Assembly (NCBI GenBank): GCA_902610515.1
Contig: CACLVZ010000001.1
Span: forward strand, 62,001 to 126,000
Length of the DNA stretch: 64,000 nucleotides
Direction: 5' to 3'
Source of the DNA: an uncultured Pelagibacteraceae bacterium
GTDB taxonomy: Bacteria; Pseudomonadota; Alphaproteobacteria; Pelagibacterales; Pelagibacteraceae
Part shown: one piece after another, positions 1 to 8,844 of the stretch
Position numbering within the stretch: the first letter of the stretch is position 1
Layout: each line of letters starts with the position of its first letter
Notes under the pieces: model-generated
What the model was told of the DNA's origin: nothing
Database searches by the model: none
The model's input: the letters and a program-made list of their open reading frames with translations, nothing else
Translations under genes and position numbers: made by a program

Positions 1-1177
1 CTTTTTCCAATCCACTATTTAGTTTTCCAACGCTTCCTCCCGTAAGAACTTTAGCACCTTCTTTTTTTCCTAGATCAAGGTAAGACTTTATCTTCTCCAT
101 TTGCTCTACAGAAGCTTGCGCTCCGATCATAGTTTCCATTTTTAAAGGGTTGTCTTGAACAACTGCTTTAGTTCTTTTGATGCATTTTTCCATAAATTTA
201 TCATAGATAGATTCTTGAACTAACGCTCTGCTTGGGCAAGTACATACCTCACCTTGGTTTAGGTTGAACATTACAAAACCCTCAACACATTTATCTAAGA
301 AATCATCATCTTTATTCATAATGTCCTCAAAAAATATGTTTGGAGATTTGCCGCCTAATTCCAAGGTAATTGGAATTATGTTTTGTGCAGCATACTGCAT
401 TATTAACCTTCCAGTTGTTGTTTCACCTGTGAAAGCAACTTTAGCAACTCTTTTTGATGATGCTAAAGGCTTACCTGCTTCTAAACCGTAACCACTTACA
501 ATGTTTACTACTCCTGGAGGCAATAAATCTCCGATAAGTTCCATCATAACCATGATTGATGCTGGTGTTTGTTCAGCTGGTTTAAGAACTGAACAGTTTC
601 CTGCAGCCAAAGCTGGTGCAAGTTTCCATGTCGCCATTAATAATGGGAAATTCCATGGAACTATTTGACCAACTACCCCTAGTGGTTCTGGTATATTGTA
701 TGAGTATTGAGAGTTGCTTATTTCAGCCACTGAACCCTCTTCGGCTCTTATTACTCCAGCAAAATATCTCCAATGATCTATCACTAGAGGCAGATCTGCT
801 GCCATACATTCTCTAATTGGTTTACCATTATCTAAACACTCAGCCGTAGCTAATAAATTTAGGTTTTTTTCAAGCACATCAGCTATTTTGTACAAAATAT
901 TTGACCTAGTAGTGATGTCTGTTTTTCCCCATTCAAGGAAAGCCGCGTGAGCTGCATCTAATGCAGCCTCTACGTCTTTTTCATTCGATCGTGCAACTGA
1001 ACAGATTTTCTCATTATTTATCGGGCTAACATTGTCAAAATATTTACCTGACTTTGGTTCTACAAATTTACCATTAATAAAGTTGCCGTATTTTGCTTTA
1101 AATGGAAATTTAACTTTTAAATGAGAGGTATCTAAAGCTGAAGACACGCTCGAGCTTGATGCTTTTTGTGTACTCAT
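1..1177 (-). CDS. Aldehyde dehydrogenase, AldB/ExaC type (C-terminus beyond window)
   Basis: NAD(P)-dependent aldehyde dehydrogenase that oxidises an aldehyde to a carboxylate. About 392 residues are visible and the 3' end runs off the window at base 1. The family landmarks are present: PWNF near residue 174-177, the LKP lysine at 199, the general base in TLELGG (E273) and the nucleophile in QGEVCT (C312). The GEVCTCPSR form and the N-terminal [12 protein letters not shown] block resemble the AldB/ExaC acetaldehyde-type branch, but the substrate is not fixed by sequence. The ATG follows a strong GGGGGA ribosome-binding site. The gene lies downstream of recA on the same strand, separated by a probable terminator, so it likely has its own promoter in the 128 bp between them, where I see no convincing hexamers. 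Confidence 0.93.
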   Translation of the reverse strand, partial: MSTQKASSSSVSSALDTSHLKVKFPFKAKYGNFINGKFVEPKSGKYFDNVSPINNEKICSVARSNEKDVEAALDAAHAAFLEWGKTDITTRSNILYKIADVLEKNLNLLATAECLDNGKPIRECMAADLPLVIDHWRYFAGVIRAEEGSVAEISNSQYSYNIPEPLGVVGQIVPWNFPLLMATWKLAPALAAGNCSVLKPAEQTPASIMVMMELIGDLLPPGVVNIVSGYGLEAGKPLASSKRVAKVAFTGETTTGRLIMQYAAQNIIPITLELGGKSPNIFFEDIMNKDDDFLDKCVEGFVMFNLNQGEVCTCPSRALVQESIYDKFMEKCIKRTKAVVQDNPLKMETMIGAQASVEQMEKIKSYLDLGKKEGAKVLTGGSVGKLNSGLEK

Positions 1178-1305
1178 TTTTCCCCCTTTTGTTCTTTCGT
1201 TTAATTAAAACCAATATGAACGGAAATGTACATACTTATTTTTGAAACTTTTTTTTAAGACACAAAATATGGATCTTATCAATCTTAGGTTGAAGTTTCA
1301 TGAGA

Positions 1306-1334
1306 AACGGGAAGTTCTATTGAAACTTCCCGTT
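1306..1334 (-). terminator. Probable recA terminator hairpin
   Basis: Perfect 11-bp inverted repeat (1306-1316 with 1324-1334, core ACGGGAAGTT/AACTTCCCGT) around a 7-nt loop, beginning 18 bp after the recA stop. In the minus direction it is followed by only a short T-rich run (TTTCTC). It is a good hairpin with a weak U tract. The position between recA and aldH supports a terminator. Confidence 0.65.
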
Positions 1335-1352
1335 GAAATGATGGCTGAGGAA

Positions 1353-2456
1353 TTATTCTTCCTCTTTTTTATCGCTAATTTTTTCGTTTGCTGAAGGATT
1401 GCCTTCTAGCTCTTTACTAATCGCTGAAGCTTCATCTCTAATTATTTTTTCGATCTCTGCAGCAACGTTGGGGTTTTTCTGAAGATAAATTTTAGCATTT
1501 TCTCTTCCTTGACCTATTTTTTCACCCTTGTAAGCATACCAAGCTCCTGATTTTTCAACTACTCCAGCCTTAGTACCAAGGTCAATTAACTCACCTAACT
1601 TGCTTATTCCTTTTCCGTACATTAGGTCAAATTCAACAACTTTAAATGGTGGTGCCACTTTGTTTTTAATTACTTTTACTCTTGTAGAATTACCTATAAT
1701 TTGATCTTTTTCTTTAATTGCCCCTATTCTTCTAATATCCATTCTCACAGATGAGTAAAATTTTAATGCATTTCCGCCTGATGTAGTTTCTGGATTACCA
1801 AACATAACTCCAATCTTCATTCTTATTTGATTTATAAAGATTACCATTGTATTTGATTTGGAAACTGACCCCGTAATTTTTCTTAAAGCTTGACTCATTA
1901 GTCTAGACTGCAAACCAACATGATGATCTCCCATTTCTCCTTCTAATTCTGCCTTAGGAGTTAGTGCTGCTACTGAGTCAACAACTAATACAGATACAGA
2001 TCCTGATTTTATTAATGTATCAGTAATTTCTAAAGCCTGTTCCCCAGTATCTGGTTGAGAAATTAATAATTCCTCAGTCTTTACTCCTAGTTTTTTTGCG
2101 TATACTGGATCCATTGCATGCTCCGCATCAACAAAAGCGCAAATACCTCCAGCTTTTTGTGCTTCTGCAACTACTTGTAAAGCTAGGGTAGTTTTCCCTG
2201 AAGACTCAGGTCCATATATCTCAATAATTCTTCCTTTTGGTAAACCGCCTATTCCTAAGGCTAAATCTAAGCTCAAAGAACCTGTTGAAATAGCTTCTAC
2301 ATCTAAAGCCTGTTGTTGCCCTAGTCTCATTACTGAGCCTTTACCAAAATTTTGGTCTATTTGACTAATTGCAGCTTCTAAAGATTTGTTTTTTTCTTTC
2401 AATTCTTGTTGTTTTTTATTGTCTGTCTTGACAACTTTTAAGTTATTTTTTGTCAT
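1353..2456 (-). CDS. recA: Recombinase RecA
   Basis: DNA strand-exchange ATPase for homologous recombination and, where LexA is present, SOS co-protease. It is 367 residues from the chosen start. Walker [10 protein letters not shown] lies at 82-90, Walker B ends at D160 ([10 protein letters not shown]), the loop-2 region [13 protein letters not shown] is intact and the C-terminus is acidic, as usual. The reading frame is open for 21 more codons upstream, but the ATG at 2454-2456 is chosen because AAAGGA sits just before it and the family N-terminus begins about there. The upstream codons overlap the putative operator. The gene follows a TolC-like gene on the same strand and is probably transcribed from its own promoter in the 90-bp gap. 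Confidence 0.98.
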   Translation of the reverse strand: MTKNNLKVVKTDNKKQQELKEKNKSLEAAISQIDQNFGKGSVMRLGQQQALDVEAISTGSLSLDLALGIGGLPKGRIIEIYGPESSGKTTLALQVVAEAQKAGGICAFVDAEHAMDPVYAKKLGVKTEELLISQPDTGEQALEITDTLIKSGSVSVLVVDSVAALTPKAELEGEMGDHHVGLQSRLMSQALRKITGSVSKSNTMVIFINQIRMKIGVMFGNPETTSGGNALKFYSSVRMDIRRIGAIKEKDQIIGNSTRVKVIKNKVAPPFKVVEFDLMYGKGISKLGELIDLGTKAGVVEKSGAWYAYKGEKIGQGRENAKIYLQKNPNVAAEIEKIIRDEASAISKELEGNPSANEKISDKKEEE

Positions 2457-2494
2457 TTTTTTCCTTTTGTTATATTCGAATCGCTTATTAAAAT

Positions 2495-2523
2495 GTACAC
2501 ATTTTGTTCTTTTTATCAAGAAC
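2495..2523 (-). promoter_or_regulatory. Possible LexA-type operator upstream of recA
   Basis: On the minus strand, GAAC-N7-GTAC (2495-2509) is one mismatch from the alphaproteobacterial SOS box GAAC-N7-GAAC. It abuts a perfect inverted repeat GTTCTT-N6-AAGAAC (2506-2523), 39-67 bp before the recA ATG. A TTGATA hexamer inside this block could be a -35 box. The operator role is inferred from motif and position only. Confidence 0.45.
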
Positions 2524-2546
2524 TATATGATTAGGCTAGAAAATAG

Positions 2547-3836
2547 CTATTTTAGTGATTTCAAGGACAAAGTCCCAATTTGTTTAGCAAGCTCAAACTG
2601 AGAAATCATAAAGTCTCTCTCGGCCTTAGCGAAGGCTTCTCTGGCATCAAGTAAAAGGCTTCTTGATTGTATAAGTTCTAAAGTAGTTCGAGTATTACCC
2701 GAGTCATATTCAAGGGTGATACCTTCATTCGCAATTTCGGCTGCATTTAATTGTGCTTTTGTAGCCTCTAAAACACCTTTTGATGATTGATATTTTGACC
2801 AGTAGTTAGATGTCTCGGTCAAGATTTTATTCTTTGTGTCTTTAAAAATGAGTTGAGCACGTTGTTTATTGAAAGAAGACTTTTTAATTGAGGAAACATT
2901 TTCACCTCCTTTAATTATAGGCCAGGTAATTGTAGCTTTTACACTTTCATCATCTTTTTCATCAATACTTGAGCTGAAATCAGAACTTTCACTTTTTGAT
3001 ATATTAATTGATGCAGAGGGTGATAGTCTTGATCTTTCAATATTTAGCTCCTTAATTGAAATTTCGTAATCTAATTTTGATATCAAAAAATCAATATTTT
3101 TCAACTCAGCAGTTTCTAATGATAATTTTAGAGAAATTGGTAGATCTAATAAAACTTTCCTATTAAGTTGTTCTACTTCAGGGGTAATCTCACCGGTAAT
3201 TCTTTCAAAGCTTGTCTTGGACGAGAAAAGTTGTGTTTTTGCTTTAATTAAATTTGCGTTAGCACCAGCTAGCGATGACTCAGATTGTGCCAGATCAGTT
3301 AATGTAATTTCTCCTTTTTGTAGTCTTGCACTATCTGTTTCAACTTGGCGTTCAAATAAGCTCACATTTGAGGAATTAAATTTCTCATTCTTTGATTTAT
3401 ATATTAAATCAAAATAAACTGAGGCAGTATCTAAAATGGTTTGCTGCTCGGTTTGCTTTAGTTTTAAAATTGCTCTATCAGTTTCTAGTTCAGTTTTTTT
3501 AAATGTATTAATACCTCTAAATCCTGAAAAAATTTTTTGCTCTAATTCTATTGATTTGCTTTCAGAGTCTAAATTTGTATCTGTAAGGTTTGAACCACTC
3601 TGGTTAGTTCGATTTGAGGAGGTTGAGCTCACTTGCTCTCCCGTAATAGTAAGACTGGGTAGAAATTCACTTCTCGATATATTTCTATCTTGTTTAGCTG
3701 AGTCTAAATTTTTCCGTTCAGCTTTTAATAGAAGATTATTATCTAAAGCTTTTTTTGCGTAAAATTTAAATTCTATTTCAGCATTTAAACTTGTAAATAA
3801 TAATGAGAATATAATAATAAAAAATATTTTTTTCAT
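2547..3836 (-). CDS. TolC-family outer-membrane efflux protein
   Basis: Outer-membrane channel component of a tripartite exporter or type I secretion system. The 429-residue protein has a signal peptide (lysines, then a hydrophobic stretch, then LNA at about 17-19). It is followed by the long alpha-helical, Gln/Ser/Lys-rich repeats of the TolC family: an ALDNNL-type start near residue 31, internal duplication, and a C-terminal half with GNTRTTLELIQSRSLLLDA. Length fits TolC (about 430-490). No inner-membrane pump or membrane-fusion protein lies next to it, so the partner must be elsewhere. It starts one base after the stop of the upstream kinase gene, suggesting co-transcription. Confidence 0.9.
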   Translation of the reverse strand: MKKIFFIIIFSLLFTSLNAEIEFKFYAKKALDNNLLLKAERKNLDSAKQDRNISRSEFLPSLTITGEQVSSTSSNRTNQSGSNLTDTNLDSESKSIELEQKIFSGFRGINTFKKTELETDRAILKLKQTEQQTILDTASVYFDLIYKSKNEKFNSSNVSLFERQVETDSARLQKGEITLTDLAQSESSLAGANANLIKAKTQLFSSKTSFERITGEITPEVEQLNRKVLLDLPISLKLSLETAELKNIDFLISKLDYEISIKELNIERSRLSPSASINISKSESSDFSSSIDEKDDESVKATITWPIIKGGENVSSIKKSSFNKQRAQLIFKDTKNKILTETSNYWSKYQSSKGVLEATKAQLNAAEIANEGITLEYDSGNTRTTLELIQSRSLLLDAREAFAKAERDFMISQFELAKQIGTLSLKSLK

Positions 3837-4754
3837 TTAATTAAATTTTATTGAATTTAATCTGTGTTTCCCATCTATTTTAACAATTACATCAGCTGTC
3901 TTTGGTAAATTTTTCAACATATGTTTAGTAAGCCTCTCATAAAACATTATAAAATTTTTTATCTCTTCTGTTTTCATTGTCTTCTTACCTTTTGACGTCA
4001 CTTTAAGTTTTTTTTCTTGTAGTAATCTCCATTTATAAACATACTGAAAATTAGGTACTTTTAAAAAAATGATTTTATCTATAAGTTCAAAAATTTTTCT
4101 ATAACTTTTTTTCAGTTCATCGTTTACAGTTTTTCTCCATATTCCATCAATATCCTGCTCTTTTTCTAATCTATTGGTTGGAATTAATAAATCTTTATTT
4201 TTTTGAAAAGTTGCTCCTACGCACCATCCCTCAAATATTACAATATTAGGTTTTTCTTGTATATTTTGCCATTTTTTTTCTTTAAGTCTATCGTCTATAG
4301 ACTTATCAAACTTTGGAATTTTAAATTTTTTAAATTTTTTTGTTTTTAAATTTTTAATGCACTTAAATAAAAAATTTGTATCATGTGTTCCTGGTACCCC
4401 CCTTGTTAAAAAAAGTGGGCTAATCTTTGATGCCATGATCCTTCTTTCTTTTCGAGTCTTATAAAAATCATCGATTGAAAAAATTACAGTTTTTAAGTCA
4501 AAAATTTCATGTAAAATTATTTTAATTATATTTGAGATTGTTGATTTTCCTGATCCTTGACCTCCGGTTAAACCTATAATTTTTGTTTTTTTATTTGTTG
4601 AGTAATTTCTGTAGATAAATTCGCTTAAAGGTAAATAAAAATTATTTAATTGGCCAATTTTATTCCTGAATGGCTCTGATGTTACCTCCTGAGATTTAAG
4701 AAAATGTAAATATTTTTTCTTAATTTTCTTATATTTCAAACTACTAAATTCCAT
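3837..4754 (-). CDS. Glycerate 3-kinase-like P-loop kinase
   Basis: P-loop phosphotransferase related to plant-type D-glycerate 3-kinase and yeast YGR205W. The 305-residue protein has Walker A GGQGSGKS (64-71), SIDDFY shortly after, a LTRGVPGTHD block and an FEGWCVG block. The last two are hallmarks of the bacterial glycerate-kinase-like branch. The likely reaction is glycerate plus ATP to 3-phosphoglycerate, connecting glycerate to lower glycolysis. This is inferred from family, since some members are only called 'kinase'. It sits between a DsbA-fold isomerase and the TolC-like gene in a tight minus-strand group, with no obvious functional link. Confidence 0.75.
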   Translation of the reverse strand: MEFSSLKYKKIKKKYLHFLKSQEVTSEPFRNKIGQLNNFYLPLSEFIYRNYSTNKKTKIIGLTGGQGSGKSTISNIIKIILHEIFDLKTVIFSIDDFYKTRKERRIMASKISPLFLTRGVPGTHDTNFLFKCIKNLKTKKFKKFKIPKFDKSIDDRLKEKKWQNIQEKPNIVIFEGWCVGATFQKNKDLLIPTNRLEKEQDIDGIWRKTVNDELKKSYRKIFELIDKIIFLKVPNFQYVYKWRLLQEKKLKVTSKGKKTMKTEEIKNFIMFYERLTKHMLKNLPKTADVIVKIDGKHRLNSIKFN

Positions 4755-4763
4755 ATTTTAATT

Positions 4764-5366
4764 TTAATTTGTAGTTTTTTTTATAGCATCTTCTAGATAC
4801 TCAAGTCTATCTTGACCCCAGAATATTTCATTTTGGAGAACATAAGATGGTGCTCCAAATACATTTTGATCTATTGCGTCTTTTGAATTTTTTTTATACT
4901 TAAAATCAATTTCATCTGATAATGCTAAATTTTTCATTTCTTCAAAATTTAATTTTAATTTTTCGCAAATTTCCTCAAGAATTTTGTAATCTGAAATATC
5001 TTTTTCTAATGACCAAATATACTCTAAACACATCTTGCCAAATCTCAATTTATCTCCTTTTTTGCAAGCTGCTATAACAAATTTTGCAGGCAGGTGAGGG
5101 TCCGAAGGAGGAAAAAATTTCGGCTGTTTATTTATTTTAACATTAAATTTTTTTGCAATTCTTTCTATTTCTATAAGTCTATACTTTTGTCTTGAAGGGT
5201 GTCTTTTAGGAACTGGTAAACCTCCTGTATTTGAAAAAATTTCACCTACTAGATCAACAGGTTTTTCGTCAATTTCGAGGTTGTATTTTTTTACCAGGGA
5301 TAAAAATCTTTCTAATGCTAAATACGAAAAAGGTGATGCAATACTGTAGTAATACTCTACTTTCAT
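4764..5366 (-). CDS. 2-hydroxychromene-2-carboxylate isomerase family protein (DsbA fold)
   Basis: A 200-residue thioredoxin-fold protein of the DsbA/kappa-GST group. The N-terminal YYSIASPFSYLALER carries the conserved serine (S11) that replaces the CxxC of disulfide oxidoreductases. The C-terminal FGAPSYVLQNEIFWGQDRL block is the signature of HCCA isomerases, which use glutathione to isomerise aromatic ring-cleavage products. No naphthalene-type pathway genes are nearby, so the real substrate may differ and a general glutathione-dependent isomerase is the safer reading. The gene ends 9 bp before the kinase start. Confidence 0.85.
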   Translation of the reverse strand: MKVEYYYSIASPFSYLALERFLSLVKKYNLEIDEKPVDLVGEIFSNTGGLPVPKRHPSRQKYRLIEIERIAKKFNVKINKQPKFFPPSDPHLPAKFVIAACKKGDKLRFGKMCLEYIWSLEKDISDYKILEEICEKLKLNFEEMKNLALSDEIDFKYKKNSKDAIDQNVFGAPSYVLQNEIFWGQDRLEYLEDAIKKTTN

Positions 5367-5484
5367 AATTAAAATTCAAAACACATTACGCGTATTTAAA
5401 CATACCCACAAGTCATCAAAATCACCTTGAAATGTTCACCTTTTGATTCCTTTTTGATTCTATTAGAGACTCAAAATACAACTT

Positions 5485-6357
5485 TTAGTTATTAAATTCT
5501 CTTATATTTATCAAATTTTCCGAGCTTTTTAATAATTCTTTTTCATTTTCTCTTAAAGATACTAAAAATATAATAATACAAAACAGGATCACAGGTATTT
5601 GTAAAAAAACTAAATCTAAAGTGAAGAATTTATTTATATATCCTAAAATTATAATTATAAAAAAAGATCTAATCAAAGCTTGTAATTTGAATACTGCAAT
5701 AATTGAAAATGAATGAATAATCAAATTGAACAAAGACATTTTTGAAGGTCCAAAGTATCTCATACCTCTAATTGAGTCTATTTCAAGAAGGTTGCTTAGA
5801 TTTTTTTTAACTGTACCTGAATAGCTGCTCCATAAACTAGGTTTAGAGGAAATAATTTCTGCATCTTTATTAGTAAGACAAGTATAATTACCAAAATTAA
5901 TTTTTTTTCCTGTAAAGAGATAAGTTATAAATTTATGCATTGAATATAAAAATCGAAAAGATAATCCTTCGGATCTTTTAATTCTTTTTGCTACTACAGA
6001 ATAATCAGGGTTTTTTAGCGCCTTTTTTATTAAACTCTCCAACTCTGATGGACGATCTTCTCCATCGGCATCCATCAAAATTAAGTGATCAAATGTTTCA
6101 TTATGAATTATATATCTAATCCCAAATGCATTACATCTTGCGTGACCTCTATTTTCTTTCATATTAAGTATTTTTAATGACTTTATTTTTTTGGGCTTTA
6201 CAAATACGGGTTTAGCGATTGTGGATGCATCATTAACAACAAAGCACTCAATATTGACATCAGGAAATTTTTGGATACTATTTTCAATTCCAATTAATAA
6301 TTTTTTCAAAGACTCCCAATCATTAAATACTGGTAATAAAATAATAATCCTTTTCAT
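5485..6357 (-). CDS. Family 2 glycosyltransferase with C-terminal membrane segments (GtrB/DPM1-like)
   Basis: GT-A fold transferase of 290 residues. An N-terminal LLPVFNDW strand is followed by VNDAS (D43) and the metal/sugar-nucleotide motif MDADGED (DAD at 96-98). Two hydrophobic segments lie near 220-245 and 250-275. This layout fits enzymes that load a sugar onto polyprenyl phosphate (GtrB, ArnC, DPM1). It overlaps by 4 bp the end of an ArnT-like integral membrane transferase, which would use such a lipid-linked sugar, so the two probably act in sequence on a surface glycan or lipid. Sugar and acceptor are unknown. Confidence 0.85.
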   Translation of the reverse strand: MKRIIILLPVFNDWESLKKLLIGIENSIQKFPDVNIECFVVNDASTIAKPVFVKPKKIKSLKILNMKENRGHARCNAFGIRYIIHNETFDHLILMDADGEDRPSELESLIKKALKNPDYSVVAKRIKRSEGLSFRFLYSMHKFITYLFTGKKINFGNYTCLTNKDAEIISSKPSLWSSYSGTVKKNLSNLLEIDSIRGMRYFGPSKMSLFNLIIHSFSIIAVFKLQALIRSFFIIIILGYINKFFTLDLVFLQIPVILFCIIIFLVSLRENEKELLKSSENLINIREFNN

Positions 6358-7727
6358 TTTCTACCAATCATGCAATATCCGACTGGCCTGATAGTTCCAA
6401 ACACTCCTGGGCAAATTTTCTTTAATATTTCGGGATTGCCTGTATATATCACGCCTTCGTCATTAGTCACACTTGAAGATTTTTCCTTAAAGTCGTTGAT
6501 CCATACCGGTCTGGAATATAAATGATAAGACAAATTTCCGGCATACCATTCGTCACCAATTACAATTTTAATTTCATTTGTAAAATTATTATCCCATTTA
6601 TTTTGCACCAACCTTGCTATTTCTTTTCCAGGATAATCCGTTCTTTTAAGATCATTAGAAAGTGAAACTAATAAATACAAAATTGGAGACAAAAAAAAGA
6701 AAAATAGAAAAGAAACGTAAAATTTATTTAACGATTTTTTATTAAGATGTTTTTCTAGAATCCCAATAATAAAGACTCCAGCTAAAAGGTAAAAAGGTGT
6801 CATCCACATGGTTCTAATTTTTACACCAAATAAAATTGATGTAAGTACAATCAATATTATTGGAACCAAAAACATAAAAAAAACAAAAACATTATTTTCA
6901 CTAAAATTTATTTTGATTTTTTTCATCTTTTTTATTAAGAAATAACTCATAATTAAAATAGGTAGTAGAAGCCCTATTTGTTTAAAAATAAAAAAGATTG
7001 GTAAAAAAATATGATCACTTAAACTTCCGGTACCCTCAGTTCTATTGACTCCATATCTGATAGTAGTAAAATTATTTTCATATAGCCACATTAGATGTGG
7101 TGTAATTACTGCCAAGGTAATTAGTCCTGGTATTAAAAGATAAAATAAATTTAATTTTTTTTTCTTGAAAATAAAATAAAGAAATAAAAGTTTTACTCCA
7201 GCAACTAAGTAAAAAAATAAATATTTTGATAAAATTCCTAGACCTATGAATAAACCTAATAATATAAAATCTGTAATCTTATTATGTTTAATGCATCTAT
7301 ACGAAAAATAAATAGTTAAAGCCCAAAATGGCAGTTGAGCGATATTCACATTAAATTCAGGAGTGGTGAAATTATAAAAAAATATACCTTCTAGTAAAAA
7401 AATTGATAATAGAGCATAATTAGGGTTATTAAATAAATGAAGAGATAATTTAAAAATTACTATAAATGAAAAAACCACAAAAATTTGACTCAAAATATAA
7501 TAAGCCCAATCTTGATTTCCAAAAATTCGGTACATTACTTCTACAGCAAATGCACTTAACGGAGGATGTTTATTAAATCCCCAATCTAAGTTGCTTCCCC
7601 ATGCTAAAGCCTCAATAGTATCTAAAGGTAGATTAACATTTGATATGCTTGGAATAATTGTCCAAATAAATAAGTGAGAAGATAAAAAAATATAATAATA
7701 TTTATAAACGTTATTTTTATTTATCAT
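6354..7727 (-). CDS. ArnT/PMT-like integral membrane glycosyltransferase
   Basis: A 457-residue polytopic membrane protein with about ten hydrophobic segments and the GT39/GT83 N-terminal periplasmic loop: an acidic residue in LDTIEALAWG followed by WGFNKHPPLSAF. That pattern is typical of PMT_2/ArnT enzymes, which take a sugar from polyprenyl phosphate and add it to lipid A, protein or another glycan outside the inner membrane. The C-terminal soluble part is short and includes WYAGNLSYHLYSRP, as in related transferases. It is divergent from dksA with 71 bp between starts and forms a unit with the downstream GtrB-like gene. Confidence 0.85.
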   Translation of the reverse strand: MINKNNVYKYYYIFLSSHLFIWTIIPSISNVNLPLDTIEALAWGSNLDWGFNKHPPLSAFAVEVMYRIFGNQDWAYYILSQIFVVFSFIVIFKLSLHLFNNPNYALLSIFLLEGIFFYNFTTPEFNVNIAQLPFWALTIYFSYRCIKHNKITDFILLGLFIGLGILSKYLFFYLVAGVKLLFLYFIFKKKKLNLFYLLIPGLITLAVITPHLMWLYENNFTTIRYGVNRTEGTGSLSDHIFLPIFFIFKQIGLLLPILIMSYFLIKKMKKIKINFSENNVFVFFMFLVPIILIVLTSILFGVKIRTMWMTPFYLLAGVFIIGILEKHLNKKSLNKFYVSFLFFFFLSPILYLLVSLSNDLKRTDYPGKEIARLVQNKWDNNFTNEIKIVIGDEWYAGNLSYHLYSRPVWINDFKEKSSSVTNDEGVIYTGNPEILKKICPGVFGTIRPVGYCMIGRK

Positions 7728-7756
7728 ATATTGAAATTATTACAATTTATAAGCTA

Positions 7757-7784
7757 TTGACACGAATAAAATCAAACATATACT
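7757..7784 (+). promoter_or_regulatory. Strong sigma-70-type promoter of dksA
   Basis: A perfect -35 TTGACA (7757-7762), a 16-bp spacer and a near-perfect -10 TATACT (7779-7784). Transcription would start about 7790-7792, only some 8 nt before the dksA ATG at 7799. A TTG that opens the dksA reading frame upstream is actually part of the -35 box, which rules it out as a start codon. Confidence 0.8.
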
Positions 7785-7798
7785 TCCCAAATTTAAAA

Positions 7799-8221
7799 AT
7801 GTCAAAAAAAACCACTATAAAGAAATATATTCCCAATTCTAAAGAAAAATACATGTGTGCAAAACATAAAAAATTTTTTACTGAAGAACTTCTTAAATGG
7901 AAAAATGATATAATCAAATCGAATAACCTGGGTAATATTTTAAATTCCTCTGATGATAGCGTTTCTTCAGCTGATATGGTTGATCAAGCCTCTTCGTACA
8001 CTGATAAATCTGTAGAATTAAAAGCATTAAATAGAAGTAGAAAACTAATTTCAAAAATTAATTCTGCTCTACAAAGAATTAAAGAGGGTACTTATGGTTA
8101 CTGTGAAGAAACTGGTGAGCAAATTGGACTAAAAAGATTGATAGCTAGACCAGTCGCTACTTTATCTATAGAAGCTCAAGAGCGTCACGAAAGAGATGAA
8201 AAGATTTTTATAGAAGATTAA
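7799..8221 (+). CDS. dksA: DksA/TraR-family RNA polymerase-binding regulator (zinc-less form)
   Basis: Secondary-channel regulator of RNA polymerase that works with ppGpp on stable RNA and amino-acid promoters. It is 140 residues from the ATG at 7799. The coiled-coil tip motif DxxDxA is present (D59, D62, A64). The C-terminal zinc-finger region is YGYCEETGEQIGLKRL...ATLSIEAQE, with one cysteine left (C102) and the other three zinc ligands replaced by T, S and A, as in other alphaproteobacterial DksA. The start is placed downstream of a clear promoter, giving an mRNA with almost no leader and no Shine-Dalgarno. It converges with GST, both stop codons sharing one TTAA. Confidence 0.95.
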   Translation: MSKKTTIKKYIPNSKEKYMCAKHKKFFTEELLKWKNDIIKSNNLGNILNSSDDSVSSADMVDQASSYTDKSVELKALNRSRKLISKINSALQRIKEGTYGYCEETGEQIGLKRLIARPVATLSIEAQERHERDEKIFIED

Positions 8222-8844
8222 ACTTTAGGAATTTCCTCACCCTTTTTTAATAAATCATAACCTTTTATGACTGATTCTCTTTTTGAAATAAGCTGATACC
8301 ATCTAGATAGGTGCTGATAATTTGATAAGCCAATATCATGCCATTCATGTCTTGCAATCCATGGAAATGTTGCAATATCTGCAATTGTGTATTTTTCGCC
8401 AGCTAAATACTCAGAATTTGATAACCTTTCGTCCAATTCTTTGTAAATTCTCTCAGAAATTTTGAAATACCTTTTTTCACCAAAATCACTTTTTCCAGGA
8501 TTATAATGATGAAACTGATGATGTTGGCCCAACATTGGTCCTACGTATCCCATTTGAGCCATAAGCCATTGATTAATGACAGTCCTTTGACTTTCATCAT
8601 AAAATTTTCCACTTTTTTCAGCTAGGTAAATTAAAATTGCTCCGGACTCGAATAAGCTTAGATTATTCTCGTGATCAATTATAACTGGAATTTTTCTAAA
8701 TGGGCTAAGTTTTACAAATTTAGGATAAAACTGTTCATCTTTATTGATATTTATTTTTGTAACTTTGTACTTAAATTTTATTTCCTCCAGCATAATTGAA
8801 ATCTTCTTACCGTTTGGAGTATTAGCGGTAAGCAGTTCAATCAT
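8218..8844 (-). CDS. Glutathione S-transferase, YfcG/YghU-like
   Basis: A 208-residue cytosolic GST. The N-terminal thioredoxin domain starts with LLTANTPNGKKISIMLEE. This TPNG form is characteristic of the nu-class/YfcG group, which acts as a glutathione-dependent disulfide reductase. FRKIPVI and FESGAILIYLA form the glutathione-binding part, followed by an all-helical C-terminal domain with the YTIADIATFPWI N-capping motif. Its ATG overlaps the stop of the ferredoxin-NADP reductase gene by 4 bp, making it the last gene of a ferredoxin/reductase/GST unit and suggesting a redox role. Confidence 0.93.
   Translation of the reverse strand: MIELLTANTPNGKKISIMLEEIKFKYKVTKININKDEQFYPKFVKLSPFRKIPVIIDHENNLSLFESGAILIYLAEKSGKFYDESQRTVINQWLMAQMGYVGPMLGQHHQFHHYNPGKSDFGEKRYFKISERIYKELDERLSNSEYLAGEKYTIADIATFPWIARHEWHDIGLSNYQHLSRWYQLISKRESVIKGYDLLKKGEEIPKV

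Noticed and set aside
2540-2553. Palindrome AAAATAGCTATTTT at the end of the TolC-like gene
   Set aside because: It has no loop and no following T run and overlaps the stop codon. It is expected by chance in DNA this AT-rich, so not called a terminator.
2386-2601. 71-codon plus-strand ORF over the recA start
   Set aside because: It is antisense to recA and its promoter region, has no ribosome-binding site and no recognisable domain.
5367-5484. Repeated CTTTTTGATTC-like units in the 118-bp gap before the GtrB-like gene
   Set aside because: Only two imperfect copies. No hairpin, T tract or convincing promoter was found.
7757-7798. TTG-initiated N-terminal extension of dksA
   Set aside because: The TTG is the start of a perfect TTGACA -35 box with a matching -10, so this DNA is promoter, not coding.
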